A DNA stretch of 64,000 bases from the NCBI RefSeq assembly GCF_000969645.2, contig NZ_CP014222.1:1863740-1927739 (forward strand). Reading direction: 5' to 3'. Source of the DNA: Janthinobacterium sp. B9-8. Lineage in GTDB: Bacteria; Pseudomonadota; Gammaproteobacteria; Burkholderiales; Chitinibacteraceae. Positions within the stretch are counted from its first letter, which is position 1; each line of letters begins with the position of its first letter. A model generated the notes under the pieces. That model saw only the letters and a program-made list of their open reading frames with translations. It had not been told where the DNA came from and ran no database searches. Shown here in pieces: positions 17,615 to 28,518 of this stretch. A program made the translations under genes and the position numbers.

Positions 17615-18409
17615 TCAGTAGCTATTCACATGGTAGCGAAGCTGAATTTTCTTTAAAGACCCGTCTTTCATCATGCTATCGAGCGCCTGCTGAAAAGCCT
17701 GAAATACCGGCTCACCCACGCTGATACGGCTAAAAGCAAAGTAGGCATCCTGAGTGCGCCACTCCTGTGCCAGAGGCGCAATCTCGTTGGTTAGTTTTAA
17801 ATCATAAAGCGCCGCCTGCGTCGCAAATAAATCGCCCAGTACTAAATCAACGCGGCCATGCTGAAGCTTACGTAAGTTAACCGCCATCGTTGGGGCAACA
17901 TCCACCGCCACACTAGGCGGAGGCGCGTTAAGCCACTGATCCAATTCCTCGCCATAGCTATCCCCACGGGAAACCCCAAGCGTCACAGGCCCTAGCTTGC
18001 TTAAATCAGCTAAAGTATTAAAAGACCAGCGTTCTTCTTTTTTCCGCGCAAAAAAATGCACGCTGCTTGGGCGATAAGCCCGTGAAAATAACATCACCCG
18101 CGCACGCTCAGGCGTTTTTAGCACCTCCATCGCCAGATCAACTTTGCCAACAGCCAGCTCGTTCAAGGTACGCTTCCAAGGCATTTGAGCAAATCGCAAA
18201 GGACAATCCGCCCGCCTTGCCAGCTCTACCAACACCTCCACCGCCAAGCCCCGCATCTGGCCTTGCTCATCCTTAAAATGATAAGGCGGCCAGGTATCCC
18301 ACCCCACCACCAAAGGCCGCAAGCAGGGGCTGGCCGCAAAGAGGCTGGTGCAAAACACCAGCATGAGCGCACACAGCCAAGCGAACACTTTGCATTTGTA
18401 AATCATCAT
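17615..18409 (-). CDS. Periplasmic solute-binding protein, family 3
   Basis: A 264-residue protein with a signal peptide (hydrophobic to about residue 25, ending FAAS). The mature part has the bacterial extracellular solute-binding family 3 pattern: PLVVGWDTWPPYHFKDEQG, then LAVEVLVELARRADC and GKVDLAMEVLKTPERARV. The family includes amino-acid receptors of ABC transporters and stand-alone sensory binding proteins. No permease or ATPase gene adjoins it, and it ends ten bases from the end of the chemoreceptor gene on the other strand, so a sensory role is possible but not shown. Confidence 0.85.
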   Translation of the reverse strand: MMIYKCKVFAWLCALMLVFCTSLFAASPCLRPLVVGWDTWPPYHFKDEQGQMRGLAVEVLVELARRADCPLRFAQMPWKRTLNELAVGKVDLAMEVLKTPERARVMLFSRAYRPSSVHFFARKKEERWSFNTLADLSKLGPVTLGVSRGDSYGEELDQWLNAPPPSVAVDVAPTMAVNLRKLQHGRVDLVLGDLFATQAALYDLKLTNEIAPLAQEWRTQDAYFAFSRISVGEPVFQAFQQALDSMMKDGSLKKIQLRYHVNSY

Positions 18410-18503
18410 CCATCCTGCTTACAAAATGGGGCCGCAATCACATCAAAGACTTAAACATCCATCTATAGCCACTTTAGAGTACACAGCGGGCAAAGCAATC
18501 AAT

Positions 18504-18539
18504 CAAAAAAACGAGCCACCCAATGGCTTAGGTGGCTCA
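18504..18539 (-). terminator. Rho-independent terminator of the mal operon
   Basis: On the minus strand GAGCCACC pairs with GGTGGCTC around a ten-base loop and runs into seven T residues. It lies about 60 bases past the malG stop and marks the end of the operon. Confidence 0.9.
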
Positions 18540-18600
18540 CAAGAAACACGCCGCTTAGAGACATACGCCTCAAGCATAAAAAATCGTGCGCTTACACAAC

Positions 18601-19491
18601 TCAGCCCTTCACCCCGCCCGAAGTCAGGCCGGATACCATCCAGCGCTGGGCGAATAAGAACAGCATGCTGATGGGCAGACCAGACAGAATAGCGGCGGCA
18701 GCAAAATCGCCCCATAGATAATTTTGGGTGTAAAGATAAAGCTTGGAGCCGACAGCCAGCGTCATTTTGTTTTGCTCATGCAGCAGCACGGATGCAACGG
18801 GGTATTCAATGATGCCGCTGATAAAGGCCAGCAAGAACACCACAAATAAAATGGGCACGGCCATCGGCAGCAGCACATAGCGGAAAGATTGAAACGCGGT
18901 TGCGCCATCGACTCTAGCGGCTTCTTCGATCTCCACCGGGATGGTGTCAAAATAGCCTTTGATGGTCCAGATATGCAGGGCAATACCACCGGCGTAAGCC
19001 AGCACCAGACTACCGTGGGTATCAATGCCCAGCCACGGCACATAGTTGCCAATTTCATCAAAAATGGCATAAATCGCGACCAGCGACAGCACGGCAGGGA
19101 ACATTTGTAAGAGCAGCAGCGCATTCATGCCAAACACGCGGCCACGGAATTTAAGCCGGGCAAAAGCATAGGCGCAGCTGGTAGACAGCAGCAAGATCAC
19201 GCCCGCGCTGATAAAGGCCACTTTCACCGAGTTAAACAGCCACAGCAGTACAGGGAATTGCGGCTTAATCAAGACGCCATCGCCATCCACATAGCTAAAC
19301 CCCAGCGCCAGCTTCCAGTGCTCCAGACTAATGGTGTCAGGAATCAGGCTGCCGGCCGCAAAATTACCCGGCCGCAGCGAGATAGAAATAATCATAAAAA
19401 ATGGAAACAAAATCAGTAGCAAAAAGGCAATCAGCGCAAGATGCGCGCCCAGCACCCGCCATTTATGTGAACGATCCAGCACCATAGCCAT
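18601..19491 (-). CDS. malG: Maltose/maltodextrin ABC permease MalG
   Basis: The 296-residue inner-membrane permease has exactly the length of Escherichia coli MalG. Six membrane segments are predicted. The cytoplasmic EAA loop that docks on MalK reads [25 protein letters not shown] at about residues 185-210. The C-terminus [10 protein letters not shown] resembles the MalG tail, which reaches into the transporter in the known structure. The start codon shares its first base region with the malF stop (both at 19491), so translation is coupled. It forms the membrane channel with MalF. Confidence 0.95.
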   Translation of the reverse strand: MAMVLDRSHKWRVLGAHLALIAFLLLILFPFFMIISISLRPGNFAAGSLIPDTISLEHWKLALGFSYVDGDGVLIKPQFPVLLWLFNSVKVAFISAGVILLLSTSCAYAFARLKFRGRVFGMNALLLLQMFPAVLSLVAIYAIFDEIGNYVPWLGIDTHGSLVLAYAGGIALHIWTIKGYFDTIPVEIEEAARVDGATAFQSFRYVLLPMAVPILFVVFLLAFISGIIEYPVASVLLHEQNKMTLAVGSKLYLYTQNYLWGDFAAAAILSGLPISMLFLFAQRWMVSGLTSGGVKG

Positions 19492-21035
19492 TATCGTTTC
19501 TCCTCTTGATTCACACGGGTCAGCCTTAAGTTAATCAAGGACAACACCGCCACTAGCGCAAAAATCACCGTGGAAATCGCCGCAGCCAAACCAAAATTCT
19601 GCCCCGAATCCTGAAATGCTAGGCGATAAGTATATGAAACCAAAATATCGGTGGTGCCTGCTGGCACTTTGCTATCAATAAAATCTGGCCTGCCATCGGT
19701 TAGCAAGCTGATCAGCACAAAGTTATTAAAGTTAAACGCAAATGAGGCAATCAGGAGCGGCATCATGGGCTTAAGAATCAGCGGCAGCGTGATTTTGAAT
19801 AAATTAGTCAGCGGGCCAGCACCATTGATCGCCGATGCTTCGTATAAATCACTGGGGATGGATTTAATCAGCCCCGAGCACAGCAGCATAATGTAAGGAT
19901 AACCCAGCCAGGTATTTACAATCAGTATCATCGCCTTGGCATTAAATGGGTCTGAAAACCAAGCGGGCCGCAAGCCAAACAGGCCATTGAGCACCATATT
20001 AATTTCACCAAAGCTTTCATTAAATAAGCCACGGAATACCAGAATCGAAATAAAACCCGGCACGGCGTAAGGCAAAAATAGCAGCGTGCGATACACCCCG
20101 CGAAATCGCAGCGCTTCCCAATTTAGCACCACCGCCAAGGCCATGCCCACCACAAAGGTGAACACCACGGTTAGAAATGCGAATAACACCGTCCAGCCAA
20201 AGATTTTAAACATTGGCCCCTGAAAATCATCACTGGCAAAAATGCGGGTGAAATTACTAAAGCCCACATTTACTTTAAAGCCCGGAATCAAGTTTTCACC
20301 CGCGACTGTTTCGTAAAACCCGGTTTTAAAGTTAGGCTTGATCAGGCTGCCATCCTGAGTATTACGCAGGCTGCCATCCGCATTTTTTTGATATAAAAGC
20401 TGGGTAGGCGAAAACTGGCTGAGGCTACTTAAACGCCAAGGCTGGGTTTGATTGGGCAAAGTAAGGCGCAGCGCTTTTAACGCTGATTGTTTGGCAATCA
20501 CCGTTTTGATAGATTCTTTTTCTGGCAGGTTTTCAGTGCCCGCCGCTTGTAATTGCAGCTGCTGCGGCTTGTTGTCTTCTAATTGAACGAGTGGCGAAAC
20601 CCAGCTCTGCCCTGCTTCATCGCTTAATTTAAGCCGGTATTGGCCGCCAGCCTGATGCAAGGAAAACGTCATACCTGCGCCATCAGCGGTGGTGGTTTCG
20701 CTCAGCATATAGGCCGTTACGCGATCAAAACTCAGCAGATTAGTCGAGCTGTAATTAGTAAAACCAATCCCTGCGGTATACACAGCTGGAAAAACAATAA
20801 ACACCAGCACCGCAGCTACGCCCGGATAGAGATAGCGATAAGCGTAAGCTTTAGGCGATAAAAAAACCCAGCCGCTTGCCGCCATCACCACCAAACCACC
20901 CACGGCGCTCAGCGTATGCCCTGCCTGATAAACGCCAAGCAGCAGCCACAAACCTGCCAAGAGCAGCACCACACCCAGCGAAGCCAATAGCCAGCGCATA
21001 TTCAATCCGCCCATTATATTTTCCCTTAGTCGCAT
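19491..21035 (-). CDS. malF: Maltose/maltodextrin ABC permease MalF
   Basis: The 514-residue permease equals Escherichia coli MalF in length. N-terminal membrane segments come first, then a large periplasmic loop (about residues 95-275), the P2 loop that contacts MalE, and then the core permease segments. The EAA loop is seen as [20 protein letters not shown] near residue 400. With MalG it makes the translocation path for maltose and maltodextrins. It is followed directly by malG and separated from malE by 150 bases that hold a palindromic repeat. Confidence 0.95.
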   Translation of the reverse strand: MRLRENIMGGLNMRWLLASLGVVLLLAGLWLLLGVYQAGHTLSAVGGLVVMAASGWVFLSPKAYAYRYLYPGVAAVLVFIVFPAVYTAGIGFTNYSSTNLLSFDRVTAYMLSETTTADGAGMTFSLHQAGGQYRLKLSDEAGQSWVSPLVQLEDNKPQQLQLQAAGTENLPEKESIKTVIAKQSALKALRLTLPNQTQPWRLSSLSQFSPTQLLYQKNADGSLRNTQDGSLIKPNFKTGFYETVAGENLIPGFKVNVGFSNFTRIFASDDFQGPMFKIFGWTVLFAFLTVVFTFVVGMALAVVLNWEALRFRGVYRTLLFLPYAVPGFISILVFRGLFNESFGEINMVLNGLFGLRPAWFSDPFNAKAMILIVNTWLGYPYIMLLCSGLIKSIPSDLYEASAINGAGPLTNLFKITLPLILKPMMPLLIASFAFNFNNFVLISLLTDGRPDFIDSKVPAGTTDILVSYTYRLAFQDSGQNFGLAAAISTVIFALVAVLSLINLRLTRVNQEEKR

Positions 21036-21082
21036 AAACTGGCTGCGCCCTTGCTATTAAATATTTCAAACATCGAATCATC

Positions 21083-21142
21083 GTAGGGCGGGTGAAACCC
21101 GCGTATTTATTCAATATTGCTCGCGGGTTTCACCCGCCCTAC
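21083..21142. repeat. Dispersed palindromic element, copy B
   Basis: A 21-bp arm (21083-21103, GTAGGGCGGGTGAAACCCGC plus G) pairs exactly with 21122-21142 around an 18-base loop. The arm contains copy A (5731-5772). It sits between malE and malF inside the operon, where REP-type hairpins are known to protect upstream mRNA and raise the yield of the binding protein over the permeases. Confidence 0.85.
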
Positions 21143-21187
21143 GAGCAGAGCCAGCAGTGGTCTACCCAATCTCAACGCAGCAAATCT

Positions 21188-22387
21188 TTACTTACTACCT
21201 ATCCGTGCCGCTGCAGCATCCAGACCCTGCTTAGGGGTTTGGCGGCCTTGCGTTACATTTTGCAGTGCTGATTTTAATGAGGCCCAGAAGCGGCCCATTT
21301 CCGGGATATTAGGCATAGGCTGGCCCGCTTTAGCGGATTCCATCGAGGCTTTGATCGCCGGATCAGATTTCAGCTCATTAAAGAACACTTTATTGGCGGG
21401 CACGCCCAAAGGCACATCGGCGTTAACCGTTTTAAGGCCTTGCACGGTGAGCATATGGTTTTCTAAAAACTCCACCGCCAGCTCTTTATTCTTGGATGAG
21501 CGATTCAGCATCGCACCCAACACACCCACAAAAGGCGCGCCCGGCTTGCCATTAATCGTTGGGATAGGCGCTACGCCCCAGTTGATTTTGCTCTTTTTCA
21601 GATTATCCCAAGCCCATGGGCCGTTGATCATCATGGCGATTTTGCCCTGATTTACACCGGCTTCCATATCGGCATAAGTAGCGCTTTTTGGCATGACGCC
21701 GGTTTTAATCATTTTATTAATGGTTTCTAAGCCCGCGATCGCACCGGCATTGTTGACGCCCACATCTTTCGCATCGTAAGTGCCATCGGCCTTAGGCTTA
21801 AAGGCATATGCGCCACCTGCTGCGAGCAATGGCCAGCTAAAATAAGGCTCGCCGTAATCCCACAGAATGGCTTTTTTGCCCTGCGCGGCCAGTTTTTTAT
21901 CCAGTGCCATCACATCATCAAAGCTCTTTGGCGGCACAGGCACGAGGTCTTTGTTGTAAATCAGCGCCAGCGCTTCAATCGCAATCGGATAACCCCATTG
22001 CTTACCATTTACGGTAAAGGCTTTCCAGGCCAGCGGATCGATCTCGCCCTGCACTTTTTTGGATGGGGTAATCGGGCTAAGCAAGCCTGCTGTCATCCAT
22101 TCACCCAAGCGATCATGCGGCCAGATCCAGATATCCGGGCCTTTGCCCGCAGCGGCCGCCTGCTGAAATTTAGAAGGCGCATCTTCGGGATGCTCCACCA
22201 CCACCTCTACCCCAGTGGCCTTAGTAAAAGCCGCGCCCACCTGCTCGATACCCTTATAACCCTTGTCGCCATTCACCCAAATCACCAGCTTATCTGCAGC
22301 AAAGGCAGGCCCGGCAAAAGAAAACGCAACTGCTGCTGCGATAGAAGAAACTGCAAACTTGCCAAACTGGCGGCGTGTTGTATTCAT
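21188..22387 (-). CDS. malE: Maltose/maltodextrin-binding protein MalE
   Basis: A 399-residue periplasmic binding protein; the mature form begins near [17 protein letters not shown], the typical MalE start. Further MalE-like blocks are [31 protein letters not shown] and [12 protein letters not shown]. It delivers maltose and maltodextrins to MalFGK. I start at 22387, after a GGAGGG ribosome site. The signal peptide contains TTRRQFGKF, which looks like a twin-arginine motif, whereas Escherichia coli MalE uses Sec. The earlier in-frame ATG at 22456 would only add a leader. Confidence 0.95.
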   Translation of the reverse strand: MNTTRRQFGKFAVSSIAAAVAFSFAGPAFAADKLVIWVNGDKGYKGIEQVGAAFTKATGVEVVVEHPEDAPSKFQQAAAAGKGPDIWIWPHDRLGEWMTAGLLSPITPSKKVQGEIDPLAWKAFTVNGKQWGYPIAIEALALIYNKDLVPVPPKSFDDVMALDKKLAAQGKKAILWDYGEPYFSWPLLAAGGAYAFKPKADGTYDAKDVGVNNAGAIAGLETINKMIKTGVMPKSATYADMEAGVNQGKIAMMINGPWAWDNLKKSKINWGVAPIPTINGKPGAPFVGVLGAMLNRSSKNKELAVEFLENHMLTVQGLKTVNADVPLGVPANKVFFNELKSDPAIKASMESAKAGQPMPNIPEMGRFWASLKSALQNVTQGRQTPKQGLDAAAARIGSK

Positions 22388-22475
22388 AAACCCTCCAAAA
22401 AACCAAGCAAAGCCCTTGCCAGAGAAATACCCAGCGCAGGCAAAATAAGGCTGCAATTTTTAATAAGCCAAATGA

Positions 22476-23585
22476 TTATTCGGCCAGTGGGTGAAGACGG
22501 CGCATTGCGCTGCCATCGGCTTTAAACAAAAACCCGTGCTCCGGCTTAAAGTGCAGCACGCTGCGCTCGCCCGGTTTAGAGCTAAACAACGCAGGCATAC
22601 GGGCTACAAAGGTATCCCGCATACCAGGTACTTCTAAATACAACATGGATGCTTCACCCAACTGCTCCAGCGCCAGCGTAATGCCTGCCAGCGCATTACT
22701 GCCCGCTGCGGGTGAAATTTTCAAATGCTCGGGGCGCACGCCCAGTGTGACTTCGTCACCGATCTTTGCGCCTACCGCATCCACCGTTACCGCAATCTGG
22801 CTGCCATCTGCTAAAGCAACCGTCACGCTGCCTTCATCAATAGCGGCCACTTTGGCACTTAAAGTATTCATTTTGGGCGAGCCAATAAAGCCCGCTACAA
22901 ACAAATTATCCGGCTGGTAATACAGCTCGATGGGCGTGCCAACCTGCTCTACCTGCCCGGCACGCAACACCACAATCCGGTCGGCCAGTGTCATGGCTTC
23001 GGTCTGATCGTGGGTCACATAAATCATGGTGCTGCCCAGCTCGCGGTGTAAACGGGCGATTTCGATACGCATTTGCACCCGCAGCGAGGCATCAAGATTA
23101 GACAGCGGCTCGTCAAACAAAAACACCTTAGGCTTTTGCACAATGGCGCGGCCAATCGCTACCCGCTGCCGCTGCCCACCCGACATATCGCGCGGCTTGC
23201 GGTGTAAAAGCGGCTCGATTTGCAAGACCTTGGCCACCCGCTCTACCAGCGGCGTGTATTCGGCTTTTTTCATGCCTGCCAGCTTCAGGCCAAAGGCGAG
23301 GTTTTCAAACACATCCATATGCGGGTACAGCGCATAGCTCTGAAACACCATGGAAATACCACGTTTTACCGGCGGCAGCTCGTTGACACGCTGGCCATCG
23401 ATACACATTTCACCATCGGTAATGTCTTCTAAGCCGGCAATGGTGCGCAGCAGGGTCGATTTACCGCAGCCCGAAGGGCCAACAAACACGATAAATTCGC
23501 CATCTTTGATTTCTAAATCGATGCCGTGCAGGGTATACACCGAAGAAAACGCTTTTTTAATGCCTTTTAATGAAACAGTAGCCAT
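22476..23585 (-). CDS. malK: Maltose/maltodextrin ABC ATPase MalK
   Basis: The 369-residue ATPase has Walker A GPSGCGKST, the Q loop (FQSYALYPHM), signature MSGGQRQRVAIGRAI, Walker B VFLFDEPLSNLD and the switch His in YVTHDQTEAM. The C-terminal 130 residues form the regulatory OB-type domain with GVRPEHL. It powers MalFG-mediated uptake. Here the gene is part of one minus-strand operon, not divergent from malE as in Escherichia coli. A related MsmK/UgpC could look similar, but the context settles the name. Confidence 0.95.
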   Translation of the reverse strand: MATVSLKGIKKAFSSVYTLHGIDLEIKDGEFIVFVGPSGCGKSTLLRTIAGLEDITDGEMCIDGQRVNELPPVKRGISMVFQSYALYPHMDVFENLAFGLKLAGMKKAEYTPLVERVAKVLQIEPLLHRKPRDMSGGQRQRVAIGRAIVQKPKVFLFDEPLSNLDASLRVQMRIEIARLHRELGSTMIYVTHDQTEAMTLADRIVVLRAGQVEQVGTPIELYYQPDNLFVAGFIGSPKMNTLSAKVAAIDEGSVTVALADGSQIAVTVDAVGAKIGDEVTLGVRPEHLKISPAAGSNALAGITLALEQLGEASMLYLEVPGMRDTFVARMPALFSSKPGERSVLHFKPEHGFLFKADGSAMRRLHPLAE

Positions 23586-23588
23586 ACC

Positions 23589-25205
23589 TTACGCCTCTAC
23601 ACGGGCAATCAGCGCGCCCCAATGATCAAACTCAATCACGCCTGACTTAATACTTGCGCCACTCAGGCCCGCATCGGCCAGCAGCGTGAGCTTGTCTTTA
23701 CACGGCAGCGATTGTTTACTTTCAGATAAATTAAATACACACAGCCAGCGCTCACCATTCAGGCTGCGGCTAAAAGCCAGTAGCGGCTCTGGTGCATCCA
23801 TAAACTGAATATCGCCCTGCCAAAGCACCGCTTGCGTCTTACGCCATGCAATAAATCGACGATAGAAATTCAAGGTGGATTCAGGGTCATGCTCTTGCGT
23901 GCTGACGGCCAGCTGTTGATGCGACTCAGGCACAGGCAACCAAGGTGCGCCGTTGCTAAAGCCCGCAGCGGCAGCATCATCTCGCCAAGGCATCGGTGTG
24001 CGGCAACCATCGCGGCCTTTAAACTCCGGCCACATAGCAATACCGTAAGGATCTTGCAATAGCTCAAAGGGAATATCAGCCTCGGGCAGGCCCAGCTCAT
24101 CCCCCTGCCACAGGCAGGCAGAGCCTCTGAAACACAGCAGCATCGCCAGCATACTGCGCGAAAATCGTGGGTTCTGGCTGTTATTGCCCCAGCGGCTCAG
24201 CACACGCATCACATCATGATTGCCAATCGACCAGCAGCCCCAGCCATCCCCTATGCGCTTTTCAAGGTCTTCAATTTGCTTGCGGATATACGCCGCCGTA
24301 AAGTCTTTGGTCAGCAAATTAAAGCTATACGCCATATTCAGCTTATCGCCGCCTGTGGTGTATTCGGCCATCACTTTCAGGCTGTCGTCATCCCCCACTT
24401 CGCCGACGCTCATTGCGCCGTATTCATCCAGCAGCAGACGCACACGCTTTAGAAAAGCGATGTTTTCCGGCTGGGATTTGTCATGCACATGCGCCTGAAA
24501 GCCGTAAGGATTATCAAGGCTAACCGTTTTGGTATCTTTACTTTTAGCGGGCGGATTATTACGCAGCTTGCGATCATGAAAATGGAAATTGCACGCATCA
24601 AAACGAAAACCATCTACGCCACGCGCCAGCCAGAAACGAATCGCTTCTAGAATGGCGTCCTGCACGGCAGGGCTATGGAAGTTTAAATCGGGCTGGCTGC
24701 TCAAGAAATTATGCAAATAATACTGACAACGACGCGTATCCCAAGTCCAGGCAGGGCCACCAAACACAGACAGCCAATTATTTGGCGCAGAGCCATCGGC
24801 CTTAGCATCGGCCCACACATACCAATCGGCCTTGTCATTTGTGCGGCTTTGTCGACTGTCAGCAAACCAAGCGTTTTGATCTGAAGTGTGCGAGAGCACC
24901 TGATCGATCATCACTTTTAAACCCAACTCATGGGCTTTAGCCAGCACGGCATCAAAATCAGCTAGCGTGCCAAATAGCGGATCAACCTGACAATAGTCGC
25001 TTACATCGTAGCCAAAATCTTTCATTGGCGATTTAAAAAACGGACTGATCCAGACCGCATCTACCCCCAGCGCGGCGATATAGGGCAATTTGCCGAGCAA
25101 GCCCTGCAAATCACCCACGCCATCGGCATTAGCATCTGCAAAGCTGCGTGGATAAACTTGATAGATGACAGCACCACGCCACCATTCACGATCGGTCTTG
25201 AGCAT
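23589..25205 (-). CDS. Alpha-glucosidase, glycoside hydrolase family 13
   Basis: A 538-residue cytoplasmic enzyme that should split imported maltodextrins into glucose. The four GH13 regions are visible: DQVLSHTSDQ, the nucleophile in GVDGFRFDACNF, the acid/base in SVGEVGDDD and the transition-state Asp in SIGNHDVMR. The N-terminus WWRGAVIYQVYPRSF is typical of oligo-1,6-glucosidase and alpha-glucosidase members. No signal peptide is present. It lies three bases upstream of malK's start, in the same operon. An exact substrate (maltose, isomaltose or trehalose) cannot be read off. Confidence 0.92.
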   Translation of the reverse strand: MLKTDREWWRGAVIYQVYPRSFADANADGVGDLQGLLGKLPYIAALGVDAVWISPFFKSPMKDFGYDVSDYCQVDPLFGTLADFDAVLAKAHELGLKVMIDQVLSHTSDQNAWFADSRQSRTNDKADWYVWADAKADGSAPNNWLSVFGGPAWTWDTRRCQYYLHNFLSSQPDLNFHSPAVQDAILEAIRFWLARGVDGFRFDACNFHFHDRKLRNNPPAKSKDTKTVSLDNPYGFQAHVHDKSQPENIAFLKRVRLLLDEYGAMSVGEVGDDDSLKVMAEYTTGGDKLNMAYSFNLLTKDFTAAYIRKQIEDLEKRIGDGWGCWSIGNHDVMRVLSRWGNNSQNPRFSRSMLAMLLCFRGSACLWQGDELGLPEADIPFELLQDPYGIAMWPEFKGRDGCRTPMPWRDDAAAAGFSNGAPWLPVPESHQQLAVSTQEHDPESTLNFYRRFIAWRKTQAVLWQGDIQFMDAPEPLLAFSRSLNGERWLCVFNLSESKQSLPCKDKLTLLADAGLSGASIKSGVIEFDHWGALIARVEA

Positions 25206-25257
25206 GACTCAATCCATTTTAAAATTCCGGGTAAGACCCAGAGGGGTTCAACACGCT

Positions 25258-25290
25258 AAGCCAGCCTGAACACACCGTTCGGGCTGACTT
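25258..25290 (-). other. Hairpin between lamB and the glucosidase gene
   Basis: A 14-base arm at 25258-25271 pairs with 25277-25290 with two G-T type mismatches around a five-base loop. There is no T tract. Such a hairpin can stabilise the lamB mRNA and reduce read-through into the ABC genes. Confidence 0.55.
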
Positions 25291-25327
25291 AGCACTTAAA
25301 TCTTATTTAAGACTGAGCCAGCACAAC

Positions 25328-26689
<1,362 letters not shown>

Positions 26690-26736
26690 TCAATAAATCG
26701 CTACAAAACAGCAAATCATATTGCCAAGGCTGATCA

Positions 26737-26746
26737 AAAGCGCTTT
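26737..26746. promoter_or_regulatory. Candidate MalR operator upstream of lamB
   Basis: AAAGCGCTTT is a perfect ten-base palindrome with a central CG, the form favoured by LacI-family repressors. It lies 111 bases before the lamB start. A related half site, GAAAGCG, occurs about 35 bases further upstream. Confidence 0.45.
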
Positions 26747-26810
26747 CAATCCATTGTTTTATTTGTTTTAAACGGTTTGAAAGCGATAAAAACAAAGCCA
26801 AACCTGATTT

Positions 26811-26824
26811 CCAAAGCGGTTTGG
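26811..26824. promoter_or_regulatory. Second candidate MalR operator
   Basis: CCAAAGCGGTTTGG is a near-perfect palindrome with central CG, 185 bases before lamB. Repeated palindromes of this kind in the only long gap of the locus suggest repressor binding, but no footprint can be inferred. Confidence 0.4.
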
Positions 26825-26947
26825 ATTTGATTTTTCGTAAGTTAATCCAGAGCACTACATGATGTAAACTACATTAATAACCCTATTTACATTATTTAAA
26901 CGTCATTCAAACAACGGTTATTTCCGAGCATAAACAAGTAAAAGGCA

Positions 26948-26985
26948 ATAAAAATGCCCGCTTCCTTACAAAGGAGACGGGCACT
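26948..26985 (-). terminator. Rho-independent terminator after malR
   Basis: On the minus strand TGCCCG-T-CTCCTT pairs with AAGGAAG-CGGGCA around a short loop and continues into TTTTTATT. It separates malR transcription from the lamB operon. Confidence 0.85.
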
Positions 26986-27044
26986 CAACAAAACCGAGCT
27001 TATATTCAAAACCAACAACAAATAACACGCAATTCACCAAAAAG

Positions 27045-27099
27045 CCACAGGCCATTAGCGATTCTAAAAAACATTTTTTGAATCGCTAATGGCCTGTGG
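27045..27099. repeat. Long perfect hairpin, 20-bp arms
   Basis: The arm CCACAGGCCATTAGCGATTC (27045-27064) is exactly complementary to 27080-27099. The inner A6 and T6 runs can extend the stem to about 26 pairs around a few loop bases. The stem is too long and perfect for an ordinary terminator, so it may be a small mobile or REP-like element. Confidence 0.8.
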
Positions 27100-27132
27100 G
27101 ATGGGCAAGATAAAGTGCCTTGCCCATCCTAC
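27096..27132. repeat. Second palindrome adjoining the long hairpin
   Basis: GGATGGGCAAG (27099-27109) pairs with CTTGCCCATCC (27119-27129) around a nine-base loop, and the flanks GTG/TAC add weak pairing. It touches the long hairpin without a gap. The style (GGATGGGC) is that of REP elements common in proteobacteria. Confidence 0.75.
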
Positions 27133-27298
27133 AAAAGATACCTTGTATAGCTTTGCCACCCAACACAGCTTTAAAATCATCACCAAGCTGCATCTTTAGT
27201 TTCTATAATGTTCTGCTTTTTAACTCGGCGAGCTCTGTGTCTACAGATCTTAGGTTTTCCCGGCATTTTAATATTTGGGTTTAACGGCTGCAGCCCAA

Positions 27299-28312
27299 TT
27301 AAACCAAACAAGCCTGATCGCTCGTGCCCGGTTGCAATAGGGTTGGCCAAAGCACTTGTAAGGATGCAGGGTCTTCCCCTCTCAGCCTTGCCAGCATCAG
27401 CGCAGCCAGTGTGATGCCCGCTTCGCGCGGATCAGGCTGACGGATGGCGGTGATGTTTTGCCCCATGGCCAGCTCTGGTGCAACGCCGCCAAACACAATC
27501 AGTGAAATATCCGTACCTGCCCTCAGCTCTGCCTGCCTTAGTGCGGCCAGTACGCCCATGGCAGCCAGATTATTATCTACAATCACCGCCGTAGGCCGCT
27601 GGCTGAGCTTAAGCAAACGGTACATTAAAGCTTCACCCATTTGCGCCGTCAGCGCACCTTCTTGTAATAAAGCCGGATCAACGACCACACTAGCAGCTTG
27701 CATGGCGGCTACAAAACCTTGCTTACGCTGCATGGCAAAATTAAGTGCGAGAGGGGCTGAGATTAAGGCAATTCGCTGATGCCCCAAGACCAAAAGACGC
27801 TCTACTGCTGCCCGTGTACCGGCTTCATTATCGTAATCAAACCAGGGATAAGGTGTATCCATTTGCGAGCGGCCGTGCGCTACAAAAGGAAACTGACACG
27901 ATTGTAAATAACGTAATCGCTCATCAAACACACAGGTGCGCGCCACAATCAGCCCGTCTACCCGGTGCCCGGCGGTAATGCGCTGATAGGTTTGCAGCTC
28001 ATTATGGTTATCTGCCGAAATCAGCATCAGATCGATACCTGCATCATTAAACTGATCGGTCATTCCGCCCACAATGGCGTGAAAAACAGGATCGTTTAAA
28101 TCATTAGGTTGCAGCGGATAAATCATGCCCACGCAATCAGTGCGGCCCAGCGCCAGTTTTCGGGCGGTGCTGTTGGGGCGATAGCCATGGCGCTCTGCCG
28201 CTGCAGCCACTTTTGACCGCGTTTTTTCGCTGACATCAGAAAAGCCATTTAAGGCACGGCTTACCGTCGTTGGCGATAAATTCAGTAGCTGAGCCAATTC
28301 CCGCAAATTCAT
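27299..28312 (-). CDS. malR: LacI-family repressor of the maltose locus
   Basis: A 337-residue repressor, the normal LacI-family length when started at 28312. Residues 1-50 are the DNA-binding head: LRELAQLLNLSPTTVSRALNGF with the hinge helix near RPNSTARKLALG. The rest is a periplasmic-binding-protein-like sensor domain with the VDGLIVART and AVIVDNNLAAMGVL blocks. The start at 28312 removes 38 residues of improbable leader. By position it probably represses lamB and the downstream genes until maltodextrin binds. The symbol is inferred from context. Confidence 0.85.
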   Translation of the reverse strand: MNLRELAQLLNLSPTTVSRALNGFSDVSEKTRSKVAAAAERHGYRPNSTARKLALGRTDCVGMIYPLQPNDLNDPVFHAIVGGMTDQFNDAGIDLMLISADNHNELQTYQRITAGHRVDGLIVARTCVFDERLRYLQSCQFPFVAHGRSQMDTPYPWFDYDNEAGTRAAVERLLVLGHQRIALISAPLALNFAMQRKQGFVAAMQAASVVVDPALLQEGALTAQMGEALMYRLLKLSQRPTAVIVDNNLAAMGVLAALRQAELRAGTDISLIVFGGVAPELAMGQNITAIRQPDPREAGITLAALMLARLRGEDPASLQVLWPTLLQPGTSDQACLV

Positions 28313-28518
28313 TATGTTTTCTGTAAGATTTTGATCATTCAGCTTATACCACGCTGCCCGCCGATTACGCCAGAATTCAAGACGCAAACACAGCCATATT
28401 AAAGCATCGTCGCAAAAGTCATGCATCAGGCATACAAAACCAAGATTGGCTGATATTCAGATAAAACAAGAAAGAACCCACGGCTAAGCTTTCCCACAGA
28501 AGAAAAACCACGTGGCAT

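Noticed and set aside
19661-19675. TGGCAC followed by TTGCT inside malF
   Set aside because: The spacer between the two blocks is absent, so it is not an RpoN promoter, and it lies inside a coding sequence.
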